Source: an uncultured Pseudomonadota bacterium (GTDB lineage: Bacteria > Pseudomonadota > Gammaproteobacteria > Steroidobacterales > Steroidobacteraceae). From it: a stretch of 64,000 nucleotides of DNA. Shown one piece after another: positions 48,087-58,890 of the stretch (positions are counted from its first letter, which is position 1; every line of letters begins with the position of its first letter). The notes beneath the pieces were generated by a model. It did not search any database. It saw only the letters and a program-made list of their open reading frames with translations, and had not been told where the DNA came from. Both the position numbers and the translations under genes were made by a program. The stretch covers positions 31,188 to 95,187 of the forward strand of contig CAIRLC010000018.1 of NCBI GenBank assembly GCA_903879335.1, written 5' to 3'.

Positions 48087-50462
48087 TTAATCTCGGAAAG
48101 TGGCCTTCACATCCCTTTCGAGTCGCTGCCGAACGCCGTTCATCACAGCATCCACATCAGCGTCTGTAAGGGTCTTGTTTTTGTCTTGTAAAATCAACCC
48201 CAAAGCCACGCTTTTTCGTCCTGTTTCTACGCCCTTCCCTCGATAGACGTCGAAAACTCGCAATTCACGTAACTTCTCTGTGATTCCGACAGTAACAGAT
48301 TCACGCAACTGGTTGAAAGTGAGAGATTCATCAACCATCACCGCGAGGTCGCGTCGAACCGCGGGAAAGCGCGACAGCGGCTCTGCCTTCGGCAGATCGG
48401 TAATCGCTAAAGCACCCAACTCCACCTCAAATAAGTAAGGCGCGGACGGCAAATCCAACACGCGCGTCAGCTCCGGGTGCAATTCCCCGAGATACCCGAC
48501 AATGCGGTCACCGCGAAGGATTTTTGCGGCGCGGCCGGGATGCAAGCAACTCACAGCACCCGCTTCAAAACGCCAATCCTTGCCGCCCTGCAACGCAATG
48601 AGCGCTTCGACATCGGCCTTCACATCATAGAAATCGACGGCTTGCTTCGGCGTAGCCCACTGTTCCGGGTCTGCGTGGCCACAAGCAATACCGCCGATGA
48701 CATTAATTTCTTTTAAAACATTGTCTTGCATCACAAACTTCGCGCCGTGCTCGAACAAGCGTACGCGATCCTGCTGACGCCGAACGTTGTCGCCCAGGGC
48801 CTTCACAAGCCCCGGCCACAGCGACACGCGCATCTCGCCCAGCTCGGCCGAGATGGGATTGGCGAGCGGCAATGCAGCCACCTCCGGGTGCAGGCGCCGC
48901 TGCAGCACCGGATCGACGAAGGTGTAATTGATGGCTTCATGGTAGCCACGATCGACGAGCGCGAGCGCAAACCTCAGGCCCGGAATCTCCCGCTCGGTGA
49001 CCGTCGCCGGACGCTGCGGCATCGGCGCATCGATCTCAGGGATCTCGTTGTAACCGTACACGCGGGCGACTTCCTCTATGAGATCCGCCTCCATCGTGAT
49101 ATCGAAGCGCCAACTCGGCGGGGTCACAGAATGCCCATCCGCCGTCGGCGTCACGGCCATACCGAGCGCGGTCAGGATCGCCGCGACGCGATCGGATGGG
49201 ATCGATATCCCAATCAAACGCTCGATCTGCCGGGCCCGCACTGCAATCGGCGAGCGCACCGGCAGGTGCGCCTTCGCCTCGGTCACCTGGAGTGGTCCAG
49301 GCGTACCACCGGCCATCTCGAGCAGCAGTTGGGTCGCGCGGTTGATCGCGCGCTCAATCCCCTCGGGATCCACACCGCGCTCATAGCGCTGCGAGGCGTC
49401 TGTCATGATCCCAAACCGACGGCCGCGTCCGGCCACCGCGTTGGGTTGGAACCAGGCCGCTTCTAAGAAAACGTCGGTGGTGTCATCGGCGATACCGCTC
49501 TTCTTGCCGCCCATGACGCCCGCCAGACCGACCGGCGCCACATCATCGGCTATCACCAGCATGTCGTGGGCGAGTGGGATCGTACTGCCCTCGAGCAGCT
49601 CAAGCGCCTCCCCGGCTCGCGCCCAACGGACGGTGATGCCGCCCTCGAGCCGACGCAGGTCGTAGGCGTGCATGGGCTGACCGAGTTCCAACATCACGTA
49701 GTTGGTGACGTCGACGAGCGGACCCAAGCTCCGTTGGCCGGCGCGACGCAGGCGCTCCTGCATCCAGAGCGGCGTCTTGGCCTGTGGATTCACACCCGAA
49801 ATCACCCGGCCGGCAAAGCGTGCACAGCCCTCCGGGGCCTCAATACGTACCTGGAAAAGCGCCTCAGACATCGCCGGAATGGCTGGTGTCGTCGGAATGC
49901 ACACAGCACTCTCGCCAAGCACCGCGGCTTCGCGCGCGATCCCGAGCACCGAGAGCGCATCGCCTCGATTGGGGGTGAAGTTAATCTCAAGGATCGTGTC
50001 ATCGAGCCTGAGGACCTCACGCACGTCAGCGCCGATCGGTGCGTCGTCAGGCAATTCGAGCAAACCCGTGTGACTGTCGCCGAGCCCCAACTCACGCGCC
50101 GAACAGAGCATGCCGAAGGATTCGACGCCGCGCAGCTTCGCGGTCTTGATGGTCAAATCGCCGGGCAATACCGCCCCGACGCGCGCTAAGGGGACCTTAA
50201 TCCCAGCGCGCGCATTGGCCGCGCCGCAGACGATCTGCACGGGCTCGGGATCGCCGGCATCAACGACACAGATGCGCAGCTTGTCGGCTTCAGGATGCTT
50301 CTCGGCGCTGACAATGCGCGCCACGACCACCTTGCTACACGCAGGAGCCGCGACCGAACGCCCTTCGACCTCAAAACCCGCCATCGTGAGGCCGTGCGCG
50401 AACGCCGCCTCATCCGCCGGCAAACGCACCCATTCGGAGAGCCAGGCTAGACTCAGCTTCAT
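48087..50462 (-). CDS. pheT: Phenylalanyl-tRNA synthetase beta subunit
   Basis: Forms the alpha2-beta2 enzyme with PheS. It is 791 aa: N-terminal tRNA-binding domain (VVVARIVSAEKHPEADKLRICVVD), B3/B4 editing domain (residues about 210-370), B5 domain, and a C-terminal anticodon-binding FDX-ACB domain (PLSRFPAVRRDLAVMVDESL). Starts 18 nt after pheS. Confidence 0.96.
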   Translation of the reverse strand: MKLSLAWLSEWVRLPADEAAFAHGLTMAGFEVEGRSVAAPACSKVVVARIVSAEKHPEADKLRICVVDAGDPEPVQIVCGAANARAGIKVPLARVGAVLPGDLTIKTAKLRGVESFGMLCSARELGLGDSHTGLLELPDDAPIGADVREVLRLDDTILEINFTPNRGDALSVLGIAREAAVLGESAVCIPTTPAIPAMSEALFQVRIEAPEGCARFAGRVISGVNPQAKTPLWMQERLRRAGQRSLGPLVDVTNYVMLELGQPMHAYDLRRLEGGITVRWARAGEALELLEGSTIPLAHDMLVIADDVAPVGLAGVMGGKKSGIADDTTDVFLEAAWFQPNAVAGRGRRFGIMTDASQRYERGVDPEGIERAINRATQLLLEMAGGTPGPLQVTEAKAHLPVRSPIAVRARQIERLIGISIPSDRVAAILTALGMAVTPTADGHSVTPPSWRFDITMEADLIEEVARVYGYNEIPEIDAPMPQRPATVTEREIPGLRFALALVDRGYHEAINYTFVDPVLQRRLHPEVAALPLANPISAELGEMRVSLWPGLVKALGDNVRRQQDRVRLFEHGAKFVMQDNVLKEINVIGGIACGHADPEQWATPKQAVDFYDVKADVEALIALQGGKDWRFEAGAVSCLHPGRAAKILRGDRIVGYLGELHPELTRVLDLPSAPYLFEVELGALAITDLPKAEPLSRFPAVRRDLAVMVDESLTFNQLRESVTVGITEKLRELRVFDVYRGKGVETGRKSVALGLILQDKNKTLTDADVDAVMNGVRQRLERDVKATFRD

Positions 50463-50480
50463 AAGGGAATCCTCAACCGA

Positions 50481-51870
<1,390 letters not shown>

Positions 51871-51890
51871 TGTTTATCTCCTGACGTCGT

Positions 51891-52085
51891 TTAGTGGTTC
51901 GGAAGCAGCTGTGTCACGCGACCGAGATCGGTCTCGTGCACCATCTTCCCGGAGCGCAGCTGGCGCTTACGCTTCGATGGCTTCTTCGTCAGGATGTGGC
52001 GCTTGTGGCTCTGGCCGCGCTTGAAACCGTTCGCAGTCTTGCGAAAACGCTTCGCCGCAGCCCGGTTGGTCTTCAACTTGGGCAT
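51891..52085 (-). CDS. rpmI: 50S ribosomal protein L35
   Basis: A 64-aa basic protein starting [21 protein letters not shown] lies 7 nt before the ATG at 52085; a TTG two codons upstream is not needed. A 156-nt gap separates it from infC. Confidence 0.97.
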   Translation of the reverse strand: MPKLKTNRAAAKRFRKTANGFKRGQSHKRHILTKKPSKRKRQLRSGKMVHETDLGRVTQLLPNH

Positions 52086-52205
52086 CTTCAATCTCCAACA
52101 CCGGTCGGTCCCCCGCCGGCACTTCTTGTTACCCCTTCACAACCCACTCGGGCGCTGGGGGCGTTCCGTCCTCAGGCTTGCGCCTTCGCGACGGTCACTT
52201 GTGTT

Positions 52206-52223
52206 GCGGGTGTCACCACCCGC
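52206..52223 (-). promoter_or_regulatory. Hairpin in the infC-rpmI leader
   Basis: GCGGGTG and CACCCGC form a 7-bp stem with a GTGA loop on the minus strand, 18 nt after infC. The 156-nt infC-rpmI gap is where L20 autoregulation acts in other bacteria. I see no L20-site consensus by eye, so a regulatory role is conjecture. Confidence 0.35.
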
Positions 52224-52241
52224 ATCTACAAACCTTCAAAC

Positions 52242-52760
52242 TTACTTCTTCTTCGGACCGAACATCATGACCAATTGGCGACCCTCCATCAGGGGGTTCT
52301 GCTCAATGGACGCGTGGGCGGCCAAATCTTGGCACAGCCGGTCCAACAACCGGCGACCAACGTCTTGGTGCGCCAATTCACGGCCGCGATAGCGCAGCGT
52401 GACCTTGGCTTTGTCGCCTTCCGTCAGGAAGCGGATGATGTTACGCAGTTTGATCTGGTAATCGTTCTCATCCGTTCCAGGCCGGAACTTGATTTCCTTG
52501 ACCTGAATCTGCTTCTGCTTGCGCTTCGCGGCATGGGCCTTCTTGTTGGCTTCGAACAAGAACTTGCCGAAGTCCATGATTCGGCACACCGGAGGCTCCG
52601 CCATCGGCGAAATCTCGACGAGATCCAAGGATTGTGAGGCTGCGAACTGCAGGGCTTCCGCCCGGTTCATCACGCCAACCTGCGAACCATCGTCACCGAT
52701 AACCCGGAGCAACGGCGCGAGAATTTCGTCGTTGCGCCGTATGCGCTTCGTAGTAGAGAT
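52242..52760 (-). CDS. infC: Translation initiation factor IF-3 (ATC start)
   Basis: Binds the 30S subunit and checks the start codon. Standard starts give only 156 aa from a TTG at 52712, lacking the conserved N-terminus. The frame continues upstream as [22 protein letters not shown], and the family-like start [13 protein letters not shown] is reached at an ATC codon (52760-52758) with GGAGGG 7 nt upstream; an in-frame TGA lies just beyond. The resulting 172 aa fits IF-3. IF-3 genes often use ATT, ATC or ATA so that IF-3 represses its own translation. Its ribosome site lies in the last codons of thrS. Confidence 0.92.
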   Translation of the reverse strand: MSTTKRIRRNDEILAPLLRVIGDDGSQVGVMNRAEALQFAASQSLDLVEISPMAEPPVCRIMDFGKFLFEANKKAHAAKRKQKQIQVKEIKFRPGTDENDYQIKLRNIIRFLTEGDKAKVTLRYRGRELAHQDVGRRLLDRLCQDLAAHASIEQNPLMEGRQLVMMFGPKKK

Positions 52761-52763
52761 AAA

Positions 52764-54689
52764 TCAACCCTCCAAAGAATGACGGCCGCGGCTCGCGATA
52801 TCGGACTGGATCAGTTCCACCACCTGCTCTAGCGGTAGCGTCCCAAGATCCTTGCCCGAGCGCGTGCGCACGGCCAACGAGCGGGACTCGGCTTCCCGGT
52901 CCCCAGCCACCAAGAGAAACGGAACCCGCCTCAAGGTGTGCTCGCGAATCTTAAAGCCGATCTTTTCGTTGCGCAAGTCGGAGTCCACGCGAACCCCCTG
53001 ATTTTTCAAGAAATCAGCGCATTCGCGGATATAACCGGCCTGACGGTCCGTGATGTTCAGCAAGGCGGCCTGCACCGGCGCCAACCAGGTCGGGAACTTG
53101 CCGGCGTGGTGCTCGATCAAGATGGCCAAGAAACGCTCAAAAGAGCCCAAAATGGCGCGGTGCAACATGACCGGTCGCTGGCGGGTATTGTCCTCGGCGA
53201 CGTACTCAGCGTCGAGTCGCTCGGGCAGCACAAAATCCACCTGCAGCGTACCGCACTGCCAGTCACGACCGATCGCGTCGCGCAGCACGAACTCAAGCTT
53301 CGGACCGTAGAACGCGCCCTCGCCCGGATTAAGGGTGTATTGAAGCCCCGCCGCCTCGACGGCCGCCTTGAGAGCACCCTCGGCCTTGTCCCAGGTGGCG
53401 TCCGAGCCCGCCCGCTTTTCGGGGCGATCCGAGAACTTCACGGCCACATCGGTAAAGCCGAAATCGGCATACACCGACTGCAAAAGGCTGCAGAAAGCGA
53501 CCGTCTCGGCATTGATCTGATCTTCGGTGCAGAAGATGTGGGCGTCGTCTTGGGTGAACGCTCGGACCCGCATGAGACCATGCAGCGCACCCGAGGGCTC
53601 ATTGCGATGGCAGGAACCGAACTCGGCGATCCGCAGCGGCAGGTCGCGATAGCTCTTCATGCCCTGCTTGTAGATCAAGACGTGACCGGGGCAGTTCATC
53701 GGTTTGACCGCGAGCATGCGATGTTCCGACTCCGCGATAAACATATTTTCGCGGTAGTTGTCCCAGTGGCCCGTCTTCTCCCAAAGCGAGCGATCCAGCA
53801 ACTGAGGGCTCTTGACCTCCACATAGCCGGCGTCATCCAGACGACGGCGCATATAGGTCTCCACATCCCGCCAGAGGGTCCAGCCCGGCGGGTGCCAGAA
53901 TACGCTGCCGACCGCTTCTTCCTGCTGATGGAACAGACCCAATTCCCGGCCGATGCGACGGTGATCGCGCTTCTCAGCCTCTTCGAGTCGGGTCAGATAG
54001 TCCTTCAATTCCTGTTCGGTGCGCCAGGCGGTGCCATACACGCGCTGCAGCATTTCGTTGTCCGAATTGCCGCGCCAGTAGGCGCCGGCCACCTTCATGA
54101 GCTTGAAGGCTTTGAGCTTGCCGGTGGACGGCACGTGCGGCCCACGACACAAATCAAACCACTCGCCCTGCCCATACAGACTGATGTCCTGGTCCGCAGG
54201 AATGCTTTCGATGATCTCGGCCTTGTAATGCTCACCCATCCCTTTGAAGAGGCTGACGGCCGCATCGCGCGCCATCACGCGGCGCTCGACCTTATGATCG
54301 GCCTTGGCCAGTTCCTTCATCTTCGCCTCGAATTTTTCGAGGTCTTCTGGCGTGAAGGGGCGCTCGAAGGCGAAGTCGTAATAGAAACCGTTATCGACCA
54401 CCGGGCCAATGGTGACCTGTGCGGAGGGGTAGATCGCTTGCACGGCTTGCGCCAACAAATGGGCCGTCGAGTGACGAATGACCTCAAGTGCCACCGGATC
54501 CTTATCCGTCACGATCGCCAAGGCCGCGTCCTGCTCAATGCGGTGCGAGGTATCGACAAGCACTCCGTCAACGCGACCGGCAATGGCGGCTTTGGCCAAC
54601 CCGGCGCCGATGCTGGCAGCGACCTCAGCCACGGTGACCGCGGCATCAAAAGAACGCTGGCTACCGTCCGGAAGGGTAATCACGGGCAT
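52764..54689 (-). CDS. thrS: Threonyl-tRNA synthetase
   Basis: Class II synthetase of 641 aa: TGS domain (residues 1-60), editing SAD domain (about 65-240, with [11 protein letters not shown]), catalytic core with [13 protein letters not shown] (zinc Cys), [20 protein letters not shown] and the [19 protein letters not shown] motif 3, then the anticodon domain. First gene of the thrS-infC-rpmI-rplT-pheST-ihfA-merR run; its stop is 3 nt before the infC start codon. Confidence 0.97.
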   Translation of the reverse strand: MPVITLPDGSQRSFDAAVTVAEVAASIGAGLAKAAIAGRVDGVLVDTSHRIEQDAALAIVTDKDPVALEVIRHSTAHLLAQAVQAIYPSAQVTIGPVVDNGFYYDFAFERPFTPEDLEKFEAKMKELAKADHKVERRVMARDAAVSLFKGMGEHYKAEIIESIPADQDISLYGQGEWFDLCRGPHVPSTGKLKAFKLMKVAGAYWRGNSDNEMLQRVYGTAWRTEQELKDYLTRLEEAEKRDHRRIGRELGLFHQQEEAVGSVFWHPPGWTLWRDVETYMRRRLDDAGYVEVKSPQLLDRSLWEKTGHWDNYRENMFIAESEHRMLAVKPMNCPGHVLIYKQGMKSYRDLPLRIAEFGSCHRNEPSGALHGLMRVRAFTQDDAHIFCTEDQINAETVAFCSLLQSVYADFGFTDVAVKFSDRPEKRAGSDATWDKAEGALKAAVEAAGLQYTLNPGEGAFYGPKLEFVLRDAIGRDWQCGTLQVDFVLPERLDAEYVAEDNTRQRPVMLHRAILGSFERFLAILIEHHAGKFPTWLAPVQAALLNITDRQAGYIRECADFLKNQGVRVDSDLRNEKIGFKIREHTLRRVPFLLVAGDREAESRSLAVRTRSGKDLGTLPLEQVVELIQSDIASRGRHSLEG

Positions 54690-54785
54690 GGAATCGGCCT
54701 CGACAAAAAAAATCGCGCCAGTTTAACAAAAAACGGACAGCATCCGGCCGCGACTGGCGTCACGCTCTGACCAGACCGCCAGGGC

Positions 54786-56498
54786 TCAACGTGCGGCGTC
54801 CTCGCCGGGGGCCGGGATGTAGTAGACATCGATGGTCCGGCCGACCCGTTCGCGCACGGGATAGGCGCGCAACCAGGCGTAATGCCCTGGGGCGTACGCT
54901 CGAGCCAGTGCAGTCACCGCGATCCACCCCGTGGTCGGTTGCTCGGGGTTAGTCATGAGCGTGTATGACGGCAAACCCTCGCGCGGCAGATCGGCCGTTC
55001 CGAGGTAGGCCAAGGACACAGCCGGCACCTGGAGCGCAGCCAGTCTGAGCTTGAGGCGCTTAAAGTCCTGCCCCCAATCCAAATCCGAATCCACGAGCAA
55101 GCGCTCGGGATTCAGCGCGAAGGGATTGAAGTAAGCCAGATAATCCGGCCAGGTGCCGATCATACTGACCCCCTCCCCGAGTCCGCCCAGCACCAAGAGC
55201 ACGAGCGCCGCATGAGCGTACGCTTTGCCCGCAACGACTCGATGCCACAACCGCACGGCCGTCACCGACGCGCCGACGGCGAGTACGGGGTAGAGCACCA
55301 GCACGTGGCGCACGCCGATATTGATATGGCTGTAGCCCGAGGCAAACCACAAGATACCCACCGTCATGAGCGGCATCGTCAGCTGCGCCCACCGGCGCTC
55401 GTCCCAAGCTTGCTGGACCAAGAGCCCAATCCCCACTACTCCGCCGAAGAGGAGCGGCCATTGCGTTTTCACGCTGAGCGCCAACAGGTAGAACCCGGCC
55501 CATCCGCCCGAATGTAATTCACCCAACACGTAGGACAAATGCCCGTTGTCGTTGTGCACCGTGATCGCTTGGAACGCACCCAAAAACCACTGGAAAGCGA
55601 GGGGTACCGGGACATGCTCGAAAAACGTGTAGGCGGGCAGGCGTAGCACACCCGTCTTGTAGCCAAACAAATAGCCGATGGCTTGGTTGAAGTGGTGTAA
55701 GGAATCCGTCAGGTAAATCCAGCGCCCGCCGTAGGCCACGGTCAACACCGTTGCCATCATGAAAAAAGCCAGGGCACTGCCGAGCCACCAGGCCAGGGCA
55801 CCGACGGGTGCCTCGCGGGAAGGCTCACGAGCGCGATCGATCAGCTGCACACCCAGCACCACGGCTCCCCCAATGCCGCCGTAGGGCACGGCTGACATCT
55901 TGACGCCGAGCGCCAACCCAACCGCGAGCCCTAAAACCACCGCGTCGCGCCACCGACCGGTCTCCAGCCATCGGCGAAACGCATAAATCGCGAGCAGACA
56001 ACTGGCGGCCGCCGCCACGTCGATCGTCGCGATCCCGGCATGACCGAGCACAGTGGGTGTGGTCGCGAGAAGACCGGCGGCGAGCAAGGAAGCGCCGCGA
56101 CCCAAGACGGTGCGTGCCCAGAGGTACGTGACGACGATGAGCAGCGCCAGAAACGGCAAGGTGCCGGCACGCGCCAGCGTCAAAAAGAGCTCGTAGTGCC
56201 CTTCCCCGTACAAAATCTGAATGCCTTCCGGCTTGCCATCCGGCGGGGGTAGCCCCTGCGAGCGGGCGCCCGCCCAATACGGCCCTAACGCCAGTAATAC
56301 GCGCGCAATCGGTGGATGCTGAATATCGTAATCGTAGTGACCGGTGTCCACCAACTCGAGCCCAGCCGCCAAATGCTCAGGCTCATCCCAGGTGTGACTG
56401 AACGTCGACCACGTGGAGGCGACCAGTCCGCAGGCGCCCACGATCATGAGCAGCAATGCGACCAGTACAGTTGAGCGGCGATTCAGGATCTCGGACAT
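54786..56498 (-). CDS. Integral membrane glycosyltransferase (PMT/GT39-like)
   Basis: A 570-aa polytopic protein with about ten membrane helices. The first loop holds WDEPEHLAAGLELVDTG followed by DIQHPPIARVLLAL, matching the acidic D-E and H-P-P motifs of lipid-phosphate-sugar glycosyltransferases (ArnT/PMT group). A soluble C-terminal domain of about 130 residues includes DSDLDWGQDFKRLK. It probably moves a sugar from a polyprenyl carrier on the outer face of the inner membrane; the acceptor is unknown. Confidence 0.82.
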   Translation of the reverse strand: MSEILNRRSTVLVALLLMIVGACGLVASTWSTFSHTWDEPEHLAAGLELVDTGHYDYDIQHPPIARVLLALGPYWAGARSQGLPPPDGKPEGIQILYGEGHYELFLTLARAGTLPFLALLIVVTYLWARTVLGRGASLLAAGLLATTPTVLGHAGIATIDVAAAASCLLAIYAFRRWLETGRWRDAVVLGLAVGLALGVKMSAVPYGGIGGAVVLGVQLIDRAREPSREAPVGALAWWLGSALAFFMMATVLTVAYGGRWIYLTDSLHHFNQAIGYLFGYKTGVLRLPAYTFFEHVPVPLAFQWFLGAFQAITVHNDNGHLSYVLGELHSGGWAGFYLLALSVKTQWPLLFGGVVGIGLLVQQAWDERRWAQLTMPLMTVGILWFASGYSHINIGVRHVLVLYPVLAVGASVTAVRLWHRVVAGKAYAHAALVLLVLGGLGEGVSMIGTWPDYLAYFNPFALNPERLLVDSDLDWGQDFKRLKLRLAALQVPAVSLAYLGTADLPREGLPSYTLMTNPEQPTTGWIAVTALARAYAPGHYAWLRAYPVRERVGRTIDVYYIPAPGEDAAR

Positions 56499-56576
56499 CA
56501 GCCTCCCCCTCGAGGTTCACGGCATCATAACGACGAGGACATGAAGCGAGCCTTAAGTTTCCCCTATCCTAGGCGC

Positions 56577-57155
56577 ATGGAAGCTTTTCTAGTCTCAGCG
56601 GGCATCGTGACCCTCGCCGAAATTGGCGACAAGACGCAATTACTGGCGTTCGTGTTGGCGGCTCGCTATCGGCGGCCACTGCCCATCATCGCGGGTATCT
56701 TTCTTGCCACGATCGCCAATCATGCCCTCGCAGGGCTCATGGGGCATTGGGTGGTCAAGGCCGTAGGCCCCGAGGCGCTGCGATACGGCCTCGCCGCGTC
56801 GTTTTTGGCGATGGCCGTCTGGATCTTAGTGCCAGACCGACTCGATGACGACGAAGCACTGACGCCGAGTCGCTTTGGCATTGTCGGCACGACGATCATT
56901 GCGTTTTTCTTGGCGGAGATGGGTGATAAAACCCAGATCGCCACGGTCGCGCTTGCGGCACGCTACCCGTCCGTGCTCTCGGTGGTCACCGGCACCACCG
57001 TTGGGATGTTGCTGGCCAACGTGCCTGCGGTGCTGATCGGTGATCGCCTATCCGGCCGCTTACCGATCAGACTGGTCCACGGGATTGCCGCCGTCATCTT
57101 CGCGGCACTCGGCATTCTGGTGCTGTACACGCCGGCCGCAGAACTAGCCCACTGA
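56577..57155 (+). CDS. GDT1/TMEM165-family cation transporter
   Basis: A 192-aa six-helix membrane protein with the two inverted-repeat family motifs E-x-G-D-K-T: TLAEIGDKTQLLAF near residue 14 and LAEMGDKTQIATVAL near residue 121. Family members export Mn2+ or exchange Ca2+/Mn2+ for protons. I use the ATG at 56577, which starts like family members (MEAFLVSAGIV); an ATG at 56541 would add 12 polar residues. No yybP-ykoY-type manganese riboswitch is apparent in the short upstream region. Confidence 0.92.
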   Translation: MEAFLVSAGIVTLAEIGDKTQLLAFVLAARYRRPLPIIAGIFLATIANHALAGLMGHWVVKAVGPEALRYGLAASFLAMAVWILVPDRLDDDEALTPSRFGIVGTTIIAFFLAEMGDKTQIATVALAARYPSVLSVVTGTTVGMLLANVPAVLIGDRLSGRLPIRLVHGIAAVIFAALGILVLYTPAAELAH

Positions 57156-57207
57156 TGCGACCGCGCCCGGGCGACTCGGGCGCGACCGCGATGCCAACAC
57201 GTCAACC

Positions 57208-57666
57208 TTACTTGTGCTCCGGCATGTCGTAAGTCACGTAGAACTTGCGGTATCCCGGCGTTGACCAGTGGCCTTTCCACCCTTTGGGGATCGCGACCCC
57301 TTCTCCAGCCTCCGCCGCAATCACACTGCCGTCCGTCGACGTCAGCGTGATTTTGCCCTCGACGATAAAGAAGAACTCGTCATCCTCGTAGGCGGCGATG
57401 TCGGACTCCGAAGCGCCTGCCTCATACAAACCTACTTCCAGACGACGATCCTTCGAGCGCAACATCAAGACGTCTGTGGCTGGGCCATCCGGGCCGGTCT
57501 GTGATTTCACCGCATATTTGCTGCGGAATATCGGCCCCACAGCCTCAGCAGCAGAGACCTTGATTGGCTTCACGGTCGTCATCGGCTTCGGTTCTGGCGT
57601 TGCAGCTTGAATGGCCGGCACAACGGCCCAGGCAAGGGTCAGGACAGCAGCACGAATACGGGACAT
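57208..57666 (-). CDS. Exported cupin-domain protein
   Basis: A 152-aa protein with a signal peptide (MSRIRAAVLTLAWAVVPAIQA) and one cupin domain resembling the cupin_3/EutQ-like group (YEDDEFFFIVEGKITLTSTDG, then GVAIPKGWKGHWSTPG). The usual cupin metal histidines are mostly missing; Glu residues at EDDEFFF and His132 remain. A GAGGAG ribosome site precedes the ATG. Periplasmic; function unknown. Confidence 0.85.
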   Translation of the reverse strand: MSRIRAAVLTLAWAVVPAIQAATPEPKPMTTVKPIKVSAAEAVGPIFRSKYAVKSQTGPDGPATDVLMLRSKDRRLEVGLYEAGASESDIAAYEDDEFFFIVEGKITLTSTDGSVIAAEAGEGVAIPKGWKGHWSTPGYRKFYVTYDMPEHK

Positions 57667-57915
57667 CGAAGACTCTCCTCAAAGACATCGGTGAAATCCG
57701 CGACAGCGCTCGCGGTCAATTTGAATATTATCGCGTCTCGACAGCGCCTTCACGGAGCGGCTTCGGCATCGCAGAACCCTAAGTTACGCCCGGGGAGCGC
57801 CGGATTCAAATGCTCGTACGTGACGCGGCCCGTTTCAAACGGGGGGCATCAAGAACCATACGCAGAGGTTGCGAGTCAGTAGTGACTCAAGTATTCTTCG
57901 CCGCCTCCTCAGAGA

Positions 57916-57990
57916 GGGCGCGTAGCTCAGCGGTAGAGCACTTCCTTGACATGGAAGGGGTCACAGGTTCGATCCCTGTCGCGCCCACCA
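57916..57990 (+). tRNA. tRNA-Val (GAC)
   Basis: Cloverleaf: acceptor GGGCGCG/CGCGCCC, D-arm GCTC/GAGC, anticodon stem CTTCC/GGAAG around TTGACAT giving anticodon GAC, T-arm with GGTTCGATCC, and encoded CCA to 57990. Total 75 nt. Its 3' part is duplicated in degenerate form at 59848-59895, marking it as an integration site. Confidence 0.95.
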
Positions 57991-57996
57991 GAAGAA

Positions 57997-58032
57997 CCCT
58001 AAAAAAAATACAAATAATTAGGGGGTTTTCTT
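57997..58032 (+). terminator. Weak terminator after tRNA-Val
   Basis: CCCTAA (57997-58002) can pair with TTAGGG (58018-58023) across an A-rich loop, followed by GGTTTTCTT. The stem is short and AT-rich, so efficiency is doubtful. Confidence 0.4.
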
Positions 58033-58051
58033 AAAACGCCGGAAGCCTCCG

Positions 58052-58073
58052 ATACGGCAAAAATACGGCAAAA
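58052..58073 (+). repeat. Tandem 11-bp repeat ATACGGCAAAA x2
   Basis: Two perfect head-to-tail copies 62 bp after the tRNA-Val 3' end, inside the likely island border. Function unknown; could be an integrase arm site or a relic. Confidence 0.6.
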
Positions 58074-58090
58074 TTTCCGACGAATTTCGT

Positions 58091-58162
58091 GTGGAGAACT
58101 TGGCGATCATCGGCGATGCCATCTTGAACGCTTTGGACGAACTTACGCGCCGAATGAATTGA
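58091..58162 (+). pseudogene. C-terminal fragment of a ccdB toxin gene
   Basis: The frame reads VENLAIIGDAILNALDELTR and then RMN stop, matching the last 25 residues of the intact CcdB at 60960-61286 (TILNALDELTRRTNLT). Nothing upstream continues the homology. The fragment is too short to fold as a toxin and is a relic of a second ccdAB copy or of a recombination event. Confidence 0.75.
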
Positions 58163-58388
58163 GACCAATCACCCCATCGTTTACACAGGCGTGAGGCCAA
58201 CGTTTTCAAGGTTCCGGAGGTCCGATTAATTACCGCCATCTAATCGTTACTCCATCAGTTTCGCGCGAGCAAAAGCGCAACCGCAAGAATCAGGCCCAGC
58301 GCTAAAGCGCCATAGGCACGCGGCGGAAAGGAAGCCCTTCTATTGGACGGACATTGCGATGGTTATCGAGTGACGATCACTTAGATAA

Positions 58389-58687
58389 ATGATCGAGAGT
58401 TTCGGGAACCGCTTAGCCGAAGATCTGGGCTGTGACCAGCGTTCAAAAGATGTCCCGGCATTTCCGACGGATCTCCTGCGAGCTGCGCGGCGCAAGATTC
58501 TGTTCCTCCACGACGCTGCAGATCTCACAGACCTTCGCGTTCCGCCCGGAAATCGACTTGAGGCGCTCAAAAGGTCAAAGGTCAAAGCAAGGGTATGTAT
58601 TCGATTCGGATCTACGACCAATGGCGCGTGGTCTTCCGATTCGAACGTGGCGACGCCCTAGATGTTGCGGTCGTCGATGATCACTAG
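58389..58687 (+). pseudogene. higB: Frameshifted HigB-type toxin gene
   Basis: The first frame gives MIESFGNRLAEDL through LRVPPGNRLEALK, the N-terminal two thirds of a HigB/RelE-type mRNA interferase. The rest, KGMYSIRIYDQWRVVFRF to VAVVDDH stop, is in another frame. The break falls at 58565-58590, where AAAGGTC occurs twice in tandem (58570-58583). The total of 299 nt is two bases over a multiple of three, so a 7-bp duplication alone does not explain it; one more inserted base is needed. Toxin is predicted inactive unless frameshifting occurs. Confidence 0.85.
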
Positions 58688-58695
58688 GAGCACCC

Positions 58696-58824
58696 ATGGC
58701 CAGAAAATCACACCCGCAGCCCAGTAATCCGCTTCGTCCCGGCGAAATGTTGCTCAAGGAGCTTCTGGTTCCAGCAGGCATTACCCAGACCCCATTAGGC
58801 TCGCAGTTCGGCCGAAAAGCTTGA
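58696..58824 (+). pseudogene. higA: Truncated HigA-type antitoxin gene
   Basis: Starts MARKSHPQPSNPLRPGEMLL and runs through KELLVPAGITQT, the N-terminus of an XRE-type HigA antitoxin, 8 nt after the higB stop with an AGGAG site. After ITQT the sequence departs from the family and stops at 42 codons, so the helix-turn-helix domain is missing. Together with the broken higB it forms a dead module. Confidence 0.8.
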
Positions 58825-58890
58825 AAGAAGAGTCTAATCCACCAAACAGACGGAACATGAGTGTGACGAAACTTTGAGGGCTCGACCCCG

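Noticed and set aside
52938..54770. 610-codon plus-strand frame opposite thrS
   Set aside because: thrS is certain on the minus strand; the long antisense frame is a GC-codon effect.
58255..58330. Minus-strand hydrophobic tail AYGALALGLILAVALLLARN
   Set aside because: Reads like a C-terminal membrane anchor but has no start codon before an upstream stop, so it is not an expressible gene as it stands.
58570..58583. Idea that deleting one 7-bp repeat alone repairs higB
   Set aside because: Counting shows the frame needs a change of two modulo three, and seven is one modulo three, so one more base must differ.
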